Source: Nocardioides currus
GTDB taxonomy: Bacteria; Actinomycetota; Actinomycetes; Propionibacteriales; Nocardioidaceae
Reading direction: 5' to 3'
DNA length: 64,000 nt
Assembly (NCBI RefSeq): GCF_003057875.1
Contig: NZ_PYXZ01000001.1
Location: 988,259 to 1,052,258 of the forward strand
The notes under the pieces are model-generated. The model did no database searches, was not told the DNA's origin, and saw only the letters and a list, made by a program, of their open reading frames with translations. This document shows, piece after piece, positions 44,817 to 52,332 of this stretch. Both the position numbers and the translations under genes were made by a program. Numbering within the stretch: the first letter of the stretch is position 1; each line of letters starts with the position of its first letter.

Positions 44817-46121
44817 TCAAATCTCCTGCCGCGGCGCCCGCGGGAGGTGGACGCGGGCCAGGACGAGCATGACGGCCATGGCGACGTACTCCCCAGCGGC
44901 CATGGCAACAGCGGCCCAGATGATGACGTCGTCGATGACTGGTGCGAGCGGAACGAGGGTGATCGGCGTCACCAGGCGGGCGCCCCAGGAAGCGGTGACC
45001 ACGGCGGTGCTGCCCGTCGCCTGCAGCGCCGGCGACATCATCCGCGTGGTGGACAACGGGAGGACGGCGAGGAAGACGATGCACATGGCGACGGCGGCCG
45101 GTCGGTACTGGGCGCCCAGGACGAACGTGAGGCCGGGAACCACGAGGGGCAACGCCACGAGGGCACCGAGCTGGAGAAGGGCAGCGAACCGGATCGCGCT
45201 CCGGCCGATGCGACGACGCTCGTCGAGGCTCATCGATCGCGACCACCGGCTGTACAGGATCGGTGCCACCATGCCGACCAGCAGGTTGGGGCCGACGACG
45301 GCCAACGAGGCGACGCTGAACTGCCCCAGGTCGTCCACATCTGCGTCGAGGTGCTGCATGAGCCACAGGATCGTGAAGATCGCACCGCTGAGGAACACGG
45401 CCTGCACGAGCGTGTGGGCCGATTGCTGGCCGAGGACCCGGAACGCCGCGCGCCGGTCGGCGGGGACCGGCCCTTCGGGCGGAACTCCCACGACGCGCAG
45501 GAGGAGCAGCACGGTGGTGACGGAGACGACGGCCGAGGCAGCGAAGCTCGTCGGCAGGCTCCAGGCCCCTGACTCGACGCCGACCACCGTCACGACCATC
45601 AGGACGATCGGGGGGAGCGCCGTCACCCATGCAAACGCGACCCCGTCCGAGAGAGTGAGGACGATCCCACGCACCAGCGCCCAGTACGTCGTCGCGCCGG
45701 CGGCAAGGACGACCAGCGCGATGTTGGTGCTGAGCTCCCCTGGAAGGGTCACGCTGCGACCCAGGAGGTACCCGGTCGTGAGTACGGCCGAGACCAGGAA
45801 GACGAGCGGCGCGTAGCGAGCGGTGAGACGGAGAAGCGACTGTGTCGTGTACAGGCCCTTGTTGATGACGTAGATGAAGCCGCTGGGGAGGCCGAGGGTC
45901 AGGAACGCCACCTGCACATCCACCAGGCTCTTGTAGACCGCGAACTCACCCTGGACGTCCGGTCCGGCCACGCGTGCCAGCAGCGCCACGATGCCGAACG
46001 AGGCGGCAGCCCCCAGGGACTGGATGGCGACGAGCGGGGCGAGCTCGCGTCGATAGCTCACGCTGCCCGCGGGTGCGCGACGAGCCTGGCTTGCGGCGCC
46101 GTCGCGGCGCCGTCCCGCCAT
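44817..46121 (-). CDS. Wzx-like polysaccharide flippase
   Basis: A 434-residue protein with about twelve hydrophobic helices of the MOP/PST superfamily. It starts with ELAPLVAIQSLGAAASFGIVALLARVAGPDVQGEFAVYKSL, typical of lipid-linked repeat-unit flippases, and the mid-loop DERRRIGRSAIRF is a common cytoplasmic segment. It would move undecaprenyl-linked repeat units across the membrane. It starts 3 nt after the methyltransferase gene and precedes the epimerase gene. Together with the Wzy- and Wzz-like proteins it indicates a Wzx/Wzy-dependent pathway. Confidence 0.85.
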   Translation of the reverse strand: MAGRRRDGAASQARRAPAGSVSYRRELAPLVAIQSLGAAASFGIVALLARVAGPDVQGEFAVYKSLVDVQVAFLTLGLPSGFIYVINKGLYTTQSLLRLTARYAPLVFLVSAVLTTGYLLGRSVTLPGELSTNIALVVLAAGATTYWALVRGIVLTLSDGVAFAWVTALPPIVLMVVTVVGVESGAWSLPTSFAASAVVSVTTVLLLLRVVGVPPEGPVPADRRAAFRVLGQQSAHTLVQAVFLSGAIFTILWLMQHLDADVDDLGQFSVASLAVVGPNLLVGMVAPILYSRWSRSMSLDERRRIGRSAIRFAALLQLGALVALPLVVPGLTFVLGAQYRPAAVAMCIVFLAVLPLSTTRMMSPALQATGSTAVVTASWGARLVTPITLVPLAPVIDDVIIWAAVAMAAGEYVAMAVMLVLARVHLPRAPRQEI

Positions 46122-46124
46122 TGG

Positions 46125-46805
46125 TCAGTCCTTCCGGAACAGCACGAGCCGGTGGCTCAGCAGGGGCGGCACCTTCGAGAGCGCCTTGTAGGCCAGCGGC
46201 CAGCGTCCGACGCGACGACCGACGGGCGGCGCCAGCGTGACGCGGCGGGCGGTCATCTCCCCCTCGGGGAACAGCTCGCGCAGCTCGGGGACGGTCACCT
46301 TGCGCACGTCGGGGTTCTTCGGGTTGTTGACCGCGAAGTCGTAGGACAGGACGGCGCCGCCGGGCGCCGTCAGCTGCCACATCGTCTCGGCGACCCGACG
46401 GCGCAGGTCCGGGTCGAGGATCGAGGACAGGGTGGTGGACTGGAGGACGACGTCGAAGGGCTGCTCGAAGTCGATCTCGGCCGCGTCGCCCTCGAGGATC
46501 GTGGCGGCGGCGGGCAGGTTGACCCGCGCGGCCTCGCACCGCTCCGGCAGCAGGTCGACTCCGACGAGGTTGGCGGGGGCGACGCCCCACATCAGGAAGC
46601 GGACGAGGTTCATGCCCGAGCCGCAGCCGACCTCCAGGACGCGCAGGCCCTCGAACCCTCCGGGGTGCACGCCCACGACGAGGTTGCGCATGATGGCGTC
46701 CCGCTGGTGCAGCGCGAGGAAGGCGTCGTTGTGGTGCAGCCCGTAGATCGACCCGGTCGGCTCGCGTCGCGCGTAGCGCGCCTTGATCTCCTCGAGCTCA
46801 CCCAC
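46125..46805 (-). CDS. Class I SAM-dependent methyltransferase
   Basis: A 226-residue methyltransferase with the SAM-binding motif I VLEVGCGSGMNL near residue 65, acidic post-I LVGVDLLPERCEAA, and FDVVLQSTTLSSILDP as motif II. GTG 46805 overlaps the dehydrogenase stop by 8 nt. The family is broad; in this operon it probably O- or N-methylates a sugar of the polysaccharide or a lipid-linked intermediate. No membrane segment is predicted. The C-terminus (WPLAYKALSKVPPLLSHRLVLF) is hydrophobic and may touch the membrane. Confidence 0.87.
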   Translation of the reverse strand: MGELEEIKARYARREPTGSIYGLHHNDAFLALHQRDAIMRNLVVGVHPGGFEGLRVLEVGCGSGMNLVRFLMWGVAPANLVGVDLLPERCEAARVNLPAAATILEGDAAEIDFEQPFDVVLQSTTLSSILDPDLRRRVAETMWQLTAPGGAVLSYDFAVNNPKNPDVRKVTVPELRELFPEGEMTARRVTLAPPVGRRVGRWPLAYKALSKVPPLLSHRLVLFRKD

Positions 46806-48093
46806 GGGTCGAGCGCCCGATCGTGATGACCAGCTCGTCGGGGATCGCCAGCTCCAGGGCGGGCCGCCCGTTGAGCACGAGCCGCACCCCCGGGAGGTCG
46901 TCGGTCGTGACCTCGGCGTACGCCGCGTGGTCGGTCTGGATGATGGCGGCGTCCGTGGCCTCGCCGAGGTGGTAGGGGGTGAAGCCCATCGCGGCCAGCT
47001 CGTCGTCGGTGTACATCGGATCGTGGACCGACGCCACGGCCCCGAGACCCTCGAGCGCCTTGACCACGTCGAAGACACCGCTGAAGGCCGTCTCCTTCAC
47101 CGCGCCGCGGTAGGCGGCCCCGAGGACCGCGACGCGCAGGCCGGTCAGGTCGCCGAGCCGGTCGGCAACCATCTTCACGGCGTGCGCCGGCATGGCGGCG
47201 TTGGCCGCGCGGGCCGCGCTGACGACGGTGGCGTCGGGGTCGCCGGAGAGGTAGAGCCGCGGGTAGACGGGGATGCAGTGGCCGCCGACGGAGATGCCGG
47301 GCTGGTGCAGGTGGCTGTAGGGCTGGGAGTTGGACGCCGCGATCACCTCGTGCACGTCGACGCCGACCTGCTCGGCGAACACCGCGAACTGGTTGGCCAG
47401 CCCGATGTTCACGTCGCGGTAGGTCGTCTCGGCGAGCTTGGCCATCTCGGCGGCCTCGGCCGAGCCGAGGTCCCACACGCCGTTGCCGCGGGCCAGGTCG
47501 GGCCGCTCGTCGAAGGTGAGCACCTGCTCGTAGAAGGCCGTCGCCGCCGCCGCGCCCTCCGTGCTCAGCCCGCCGACGAGCTTGGGATACTTCCGCAGGT
47601 CCTCGAAGACCCGACCGGTCAGCACCCGCTCCGGGGAGAAGACCACGTGGAAGTCGGTGCCCTCGGTCAGGCCGCTGCCCGCCTCGAGCGCCGGCTTCCA
47701 GCGGGTGCGGGTGGTGCCGACGGGCAGCGTGGTCTCGTAGACCACGAGGGTGCCGGTGCCCAGGTTGGCGGCGATGTCGCGGGTGGCGCTGTCCATCCAC
47801 CCGAAGTCGGGCTTCCCCTCGCCGTCGACGAAGAGCGGCACGACGACCACGACGGCGTCGGCCGGCGGGATCGCCTCGGCGTAGCTCGTGGTCGCGCGGA
47901 GGCGACCGGCCGGCACCAGCCGGGCGAGGTGGTCGTCGAGGTGCGCCTCGCCGGGGAACGGCGCGCGGCCCTCGTTGACCGTCGCGACCGTCGGCTCGTG
48001 CACGTCGACGCCGATGACGTCGTGCCCGGCGTCGGCGAACTGGGCCGCGAGGGGCAGCCCGATCTTGCCGAGGCCGATGACTGCGATCTTCAC
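46798..48093 (-). CDS. UDP-HexNAc 6-dehydrogenase (WbpA/WecC-like)
   Basis: A 431-residue nucleotide-sugar dehydrogenase oxidising a UDP-N-acetylhexosamine to the uronic acid with two NAD+. The NAD loop is IAVIGLGKIGLPLAAQFADAGH at residues 3-24, the catalytic cysteine is in SVGGHCIPVYP near 265, and LAETTYRDVNIGLANQFA is the helix typical of WecC/WbpA. Given the WbpB/E/D-like genes immediately upstream, UDP-GlcNAc is the likely substrate (WbpA role). It starts 12 nt after the oxidoreductase gene and overlaps the methyltransferase start. Confidence 0.9.
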   Translation of the reverse strand: MKIAVIGLGKIGLPLAAQFADAGHDVIGVDVHEPTVATVNEGRAPFPGEAHLDDHLARLVPAGRLRATTSYAEAIPPADAVVVVVPLFVDGEGKPDFGWMDSATRDIAANLGTGTLVVYETTLPVGTTRTRWKPALEAGSGLTEGTDFHVVFSPERVLTGRVFEDLRKYPKLVGGLSTEGAAAATAFYEQVLTFDERPDLARGNGVWDLGSAEAAEMAKLAETTYRDVNIGLANQFAVFAEQVGVDVHEVIAASNSQPYSHLHQPGISVGGHCIPVYPRLYLSGDPDATVVSAARAANAAMPAHAVKMVADRLGDLTGLRVAVLGAAYRGAVKETAFSGVFDVVKALEGLGAVASVHDPMYTDDELAAMGFTPYHLGEATDAAIIQTDHAAYAEVTTDDLPGVRLVLNGRPALELAIPDELVITIGRSTRG

Positions 48094-48105
48094 GGGGGTG
48101 TCCTG

Positions 48106-49098
48106 TCAGCTTTCCAGGTCGACGGTGCGACGCTCGCGGGCCGACGTCAGGCAGGCCTCGGCCACGCGGACGGTCGCCATGCCCTCGCGCATGGTCACGA
48201 CCTCGGCGTCGCGGCCCAGGACGGCATCGCGGAAGTTCTCGTGCTGCACGCGCAGCGGCTCGCGCTTGGGGATCGCGAAGCGGGTGATGTCACCCTCGCT
48301 GACCCCGCGGAACGACGCGACCTGGCTCCACTCCGTGGGCGTCACGCCGTTCTCGTGGAAGGTGAGGTCGCCGTGCAGGGTGTCGGCCACGAACGCGCCA
48401 CGCTCACCGGTGACGACGGTCAGCCGCTCCTTCATGGGCGAGAGCCAGTTGACGAGGTGGCTGACCACGACACCGCTGGTGGTCGTGCCGGTGACGGAGA
48501 TGAGGTCCTCGTGCTCGCGACCGCTCTTGTGGGCGGTGGAGGCCGAGACGGAGGAGTACGGCGACTGGAGCACCCACGCCGTGAGGTCGATGTCATGGGT
48601 GGCGAGGTCCTTGACGACCCCGACGTCCGCGATCCGGTTGGGGAACGGCCCCTGGCGCCGGGTGGCCACCTGGTAGATGTCGCCGAGCTCGCCGCCCGCC
48701 AGGCGCGCACGCAGCGACAGCAGGGCGGGGTTGCAGCGCTCGATGTGGCCGACGGCGTTGACCAGCCCGGCGTCCTCGAAGGCCGCGACCAGCTGGGCGC
48801 ACTCGTCGCTGCTGGTGGCGAGCGGCTTCTCGATCAGCGTCGGCACCCCCGCGACCGCGAGCTTGAGGCCCGCGTCGAGGTGGTGGGCGGTCGGCACGGC
48901 GACGACCGCGAGGTCGAGGCCGAGCTCGATCAGCGCGTCGACCGAGTCGACGACCGTCGCGGTGCCGGCGACCCGGTGCACGTCCCCGGCGGGGTCGGCC
49001 ACCCCGACGAGGTCGAGCTCGTCGATCTCGTGGAGGACGCGGGCGTGGTTGCGTCCCATCATCCCCAGGCCGAGCAGGCCTGCCCGCAGCGCGGCCAT
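48106..49098 (-). CDS. Gfo/Idh/MocA oxidoreductase (WbpB-like)
   Basis: A 330-residue NAD-dependent sugar oxidoreductase. The Rossmann loop is AGLLGLGMMGRNHARVL near residue 6, the EKP motif lies in PTLIEKPLATSSDE near 90, and HIERCNPALL and HDIDLTAWVL follow. In the Wbp pathway this enzyme oxidises the 3-hydroxyl of UDP-GlcNAcA to a ketone for transamination. The ATG overlaps the aminotransferase stop by one base (TGATG), strong coupling with its pathway partner. Confidence 0.88.
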   Translation of the reverse strand: MAALRAGLLGLGMMGRNHARVLHEIDELDLVGVADPAGDVHRVAGTATVVDSVDALIELGLDLAVVAVPTAHHLDAGLKLAVAGVPTLIEKPLATSSDECAQLVAAFEDAGLVNAVGHIERCNPALLSLRARLAGGELGDIYQVATRRQGPFPNRIADVGVVKDLATHDIDLTAWVLQSPYSSVSASTAHKSGREHEDLISVTGTTTSGVVVSHLVNWLSPMKERLTVVTGERGAFVADTLHGDLTFHENGVTPTEWSQVASFRGVSEGDITRFAIPKREPLRVQHENFRDAVLGRDAEVVTMREGMATVRVAEACLTSARERRTVDLES

Positions 49099-50192
49099 CA
49101 GGCGCCGGCCTTGGCGAGCTCGTTGACCGCGGTCACGATGCGCTCGAGGTCGTCCTGCGACACCGACGGGTGGACCGGCAGCGAGAGGCACTCGAGGGCG
49201 GCCTTCTCGGTCACCGGGAGGTCGTCGCCGGTGGCGAAGGGCGCCAGCCGGTGGTTGGGGATCGGGTAGAACATGCCCGAGCCGATGGCGTACTCGTCCT
49301 TCAGCGCGGCGGCGAGGCCGTCGCGGTCGTCGGGGACGCGGACGGTGTACTGGTGGTAGACGTGCACGGCGCCGTCGGCGACCGGCGGGGTCACGACGCC
49401 CTCGAGGTGGTCGGACAGGAACCGCGCGTTGGCCTGACGGGTGGCGGTCCACGCGTCGACCTTGGTCAGCTGCACGCGGCCGATGGCGGCGTGGATGTCG
49501 GTCATCCGGTTGTTGAGGCCGACGACCTCGTTCTCGTACTGCCTCAGCATTCCCTGGTTGCGGTAGAGCCGGACCTGGCGCTCGGTCTCGTCGTCGGCCA
49601 CCGAGACCATGCCGCCCTCGCCCGAGGTCATGTTCTTGGTCGGGTAGAGCGAGAACATCGCGAACCGCCCGAAGGCACCGACGGGAGTGCCGTCCAGCGA
49701 CGCCCCGTGGGCCTGGGCGGCATCCTCGAAGACCGCGAGGTCGTGCTGCTCGGCGAGCGCGGCGAAGCCGGTCATGTCGGCCGGGTGGCCGTACAGGTGC
49801 ACCGGCATGACCGCCTTGGTGCGCTCGGTGATGCGCGACTCGACGCTGGCCGGGTCGAGGCAGAAGCTGTCGAGGTCGATGTCGGCGAAGACCGGGGTGG
49901 CGCCGGTGAGGGCCACCGAGTTGGCGGTGGCCGCGAAGGTGAACGAGGGCACGATGACCTCGTCGCCGCGGCCGATGCCCGAGGCCAGCAGGCCGAGGTG
50001 GAGCCCGGAGGTGCCGGAGTTGACGGCCACGCAGGCGCGCCCGAGGCCGAAGTGCTCGGCGTACTCCTGCTCGAAGGCCGCGACCTCGGGGCCCTGGGCG
50101 ATCATGCCGCTGCGGAGCACGCGATCGACGGCCGCGCGCTCCTCGTCGCCGATCAGCGGCTTGGCGGGCGGGATGAATGCTGCGTCGGTCAC
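49098..50192 (-). CDS. DegT/DnrJ-family sugar aminotransferase (WbpE-like)
   Basis: A 364-residue PLP enzyme. The PLP lysine is in FSLYPTKNMTSGEGGMVS near residue 183; FIPPAKPLIGDEERAAV at the N-terminus and IPNHRLAPF near 325 match WbpE/PseC-type enzymes. It should aminate the 3-keto group formed by the WbpB-like enzyme, giving UDP-GlcNAc(3NH2)A. GTG 50192 overlaps the acetyltransferase stop (GTGA). It differs clearly from the aminotransferase at 37094, so the locus has two amination steps. Confidence 0.9.
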   Translation of the reverse strand: MTDAAFIPPAKPLIGDEERAAVDRVLRSGMIAQGPEVAAFEQEYAEHFGLGRACVAVNSGTSGLHLGLLASGIGRGDEVIVPSFTFAATANSVALTGATPVFADIDLDSFCLDPASVESRITERTKAVMPVHLYGHPADMTGFAALAEQHDLAVFEDAAQAHGASLDGTPVGAFGRFAMFSLYPTKNMTSGEGGMVSVADDETERQVRLYRNQGMLRQYENEVVGLNNRMTDIHAAIGRVQLTKVDAWTATRQANARFLSDHLEGVVTPPVADGAVHVYHQYTVRVPDDRDGLAAALKDEYAIGSGMFYPIPNHRLAPFATGDDLPVTEKAALECLSLPVHPSVSQDDLERIVTAVNELAKAGA

Positions 50193-50791
50193 GATTCCTC
50201 CAGGACGAGGCCGTCGGGGTCCTCCCGATAGCGCTCTCCGGTCTCGGGGCAGGTCCAGAGCCCGGGTGCGGACTCCTCCAGTCGCCGACCGGCCCGGCCG
50301 ACCCAGCCGATGCGGGTCGCGGGCACGCCGGCGACGAGGGCGTGGTCGGGGACGTCCTTGGTGACGACCGATCCGGCGGCGACGAGCGCCCAGCGGCCGA
50401 TGCGCACGGGCGCGACGCACACCGACCGCGCGCCGATAGCGGCGCCGTCGCCGATGTGGACGCCGACGGCCTCCCAGTCGGCGGCCGACTTCAGCGTCCC
50501 GTCGACGGACACCGCGCGCGGGTAGGTGTCGTTGGTCAGGACCACCGCGGGGCCGATGAAGACGCCGTCACCGAGGACGGCCGGCTCGTAGACGAGGGCG
50601 TAGTTCTGCAGCTTGCAGTTGTCGCCCATGCGCACGCCGGGGCCGACGTAGGCGCCGCGGCCGATCACGCAGTTCTCGCCGAGGACGGCGTCCTCGCGCA
50701 CCTGCGCGAGGTGCCAGACCGAGGTACCGCCGCCGAGGGTGGCGGCGTCGGCGACGTCGGCGGACGCCTGGACGCGGGCGGGGCTACTCAT
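50189..50791 (-). CDS. Hexapeptide-repeat N-acetyltransferase (WbpD-like)
   Basis: A 200-residue left-handed beta-helix acyltransferase of the LpxA type. Hexapeptide repeats run from GGGTSVWHLAQV through VIGRGAYVGPGVRMGDNCKLQNYALVYEP to IGARSVCVAPVRIG and TKDVPDHALVAGVPA, the last also typical of WbpD. It would acetylate the 3-amino group to form a UDP-2,3-diacetamido-uronic acid. The C-terminal extension (WTCPETGERYRED) is short and uncharacterised. First gene of the ten-gene minus-strand operon; the 203-bp divergent region upstream must hold its promoter. Confidence 0.9.
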   Translation of the reverse strand: MSSPARVQASADVADAATLGGGTSVWHLAQVREDAVLGENCVIGRGAYVGPGVRMGDNCKLQNYALVYEPAVLGDGVFIGPAVVLTNDTYPRAVSVDGTLKSAADWEAVGVHIGDGAAIGARSVCVAPVRIGRWALVAAGSVVTKDVPDHALVAGVPATRIGWVGRAGRRLEESAPGLWTCPETGERYREDPDGLVLEES

Positions 50792-50923
50792 GGGATGACA
50801 CGTGTACAGGGTCCGATCGATCGAGGTCGGGGCCGAGTGTAACTGTGGGGAGGCATCAGTCCGGACCGCAGGCTGGCCCAGCGACATACCGCAGTCGCGT
50901 GGCCCCCTTGCCGTGCCACCGGC

Positions 50924-50929
50924 TAGCGT
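50924..50929 (+). promoter_or_regulatory. Candidate -10 box for the O-antigen-ligase-like gene
   Basis: TAGCGT lies about 65 nt before ATG 50995. It would give a leadered transcript, unlike most starts here. The divergent gap 50792-50994 otherwise holds only a GATCGATCGA palindrome near 50815 and no gene I can support. Confidence 0.3.
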
Positions 50930-50994
50930 TCGTGCGGTGCACGACCCACCGCGGGTCAGGGACTTCGAGGAGCAGGACACCAGGTGCAGGACGC

Positions 50995-52332
50995 ATGAAC
51001 GGGTCATCGCCCGTCGCCCGCGCACATCGACGACTGGTGCCCGGTCCGCGGGGTGCAGCGCAGGCGGGCACGTGGTACGGCGCTCTGTGGTCGGTGGTGA
51101 TCTGCCTCGACTACTTCCTCATCTCGTCCCCGCTCGTCTTCGAGCCCGTCTTCGACGAGTCGCTGCGGCGAGCGCTCCTGTGCACCAGCATCGCCTGCCT
51201 GGTCAGCATCACGCGGCTGCAGAGACCCCGTCTTCCGTGGTCCGTGGCTTGCTTCCTCGGCTTCGCGGTCGCCTCGATCGTGTGGTCTATCAATCGGGCT
51301 GCGACGTTGCACTTCGTCGGTCTCTACGTCGTCCTCGGGGTCCTGGCCGTGGTGGTCGCAGCAAATGTCGCAGCCCGCGTGATCGCGCACGGTGTTGTGC
51401 TCGGCGGTGTGCTCGTGGTCGTGACATCGATCTACGCCTACTGGCAGGAGATGCCCGGATCGGACGTCGCTCCCGGGTCGTCTGGTGTCCTCGCGGGCGT
51501 TGGTACCAACCGAAACATCCTTGCCTACACGATGATCCTCGCCTTCGCTTTCGCCGTCAGCTTCGTCCCGCGCCGGTGGCTGCTGCGGGTGGGCTGGTCA
51601 CTCGCGATCGCCACCATCCTGACGGGGCTGCTGCTGGCCGAGTCCGCCACCGGCATCGCCTCGTCGGCTGCCCTCGCCGGAATGGCGATCGTGGTCGGGT
51701 CCCGCGACCGCCTGATCGCACGTGGCCGCCCCCCTGGCTGGCGCTACTGGGTCGCCCTGGTCGCGATCCTGCTCACCCTCGTCGCCGCGGGTCTTGGGTG
51801 GTACGAGGCCTTGCACCGCGACCTGCAGCGTGACTTCTCACTCACGGGCCGCGTGCAGATCTGGGAAGCGGCGTGGGAGACCAGCACCACCCACGCCCGA
51901 TTGGTCGGCGAGGGCTGGGGCGCCGTCTGGCCGCACCCGTGGCGAGCTGCGCCGGCCAACGGGCCTTTCTTCGACATCAGCCAGTACATCGGGCATCCCG
52001 TCACCCACGGGCACAACTCCCTCTTCGACCTCCTGCCCGAGCTCGGTCTCGTGGGGGTGTTCCTGTTCGCCATGATCTATCTACAGTCGGTGGTGCGTGG
52101 ACTCCGCCTGCGCCGAAGCACCGCGACTCCAGCGGCGCGTGAGACCGGACGGGTAGCGTTCCTCGGGGTGCTCGCCTTAGCGCTGGCGGGCGTCACCGAG
52201 CCGCTCTCGACGGTGCCGCTGGGCTTCTTCGTCGCCGTCCTGCTGGTGGCCACGGTCCACCGAGAGGTCGTGCCTGCACCGGAGCCCTCGACGCCGGCTA
52301 CGACTCCCGATCGGGTCGAGTCGGCATCCTGA
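50995..52332 (+). CDS. O-antigen ligase/polymerase family membrane protein (Wzy_C domain)
   Basis: A 445-residue protein with about twelve helices and the Wzy_C/WaaL signature: a conserved segment GVLAGVGTNRNILAYTMILAFAF in the middle and a large outer loop ending THGHNSLFDLLPELGLVG. The loop segment VGEGWGAVWPHP is also typical. In this setting it may ligate the finished glycan to an acceptor, or act as a second polymerase. ATG 50995 has GCAGGA upstream; a GTG at 50932 is in frame but N-terminally unlikely. The 3' end overlaps the convergent PglF/CapD-like gene by 35 bp. Confidence 0.85.
   Translation: MNGSSPVARAHRRLVPGPRGAAQAGTWYGALWSVVICLDYFLISSPLVFEPVFDESLRRALLCTSIACLVSITRLQRPRLPWSVACFLGFAVASIVWSINRAATLHFVGLYVVLGVLAVVVAANVAARVIAHGVVLGGVLVVVTSIYAYWQEMPGSDVAPGSSGVLAGVGTNRNILAYTMILAFAFAVSFVPRRWLLRVGWSLAIATILTGLLLAESATGIASSAALAGMAIVVGSRDRLIARGRPPGWRYWVALVAILLTLVAAGLGWYEALHRDLQRDFSLTGRVQIWEAAWETSTTHARLVGEGWGAVWPHPWRAAPANGPFFDISQYIGHPVTHGHNSLFDLLPELGLVGVFLFAMIYLQSVVRGLRLRRSTATPAARETGRVAFLGVLALALAGVTEPLSTVPLGFFVAVLLVATVHREVVPAPEPSTPATTPDRVESAS

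Noticed and set aside
46783..49269. 828-codon plus-strand frame opposite the Wbp-like genes
   Set aside because: Antisense shadow; the minus-strand genes have catalytic motifs and overlapping start/stop junctions.
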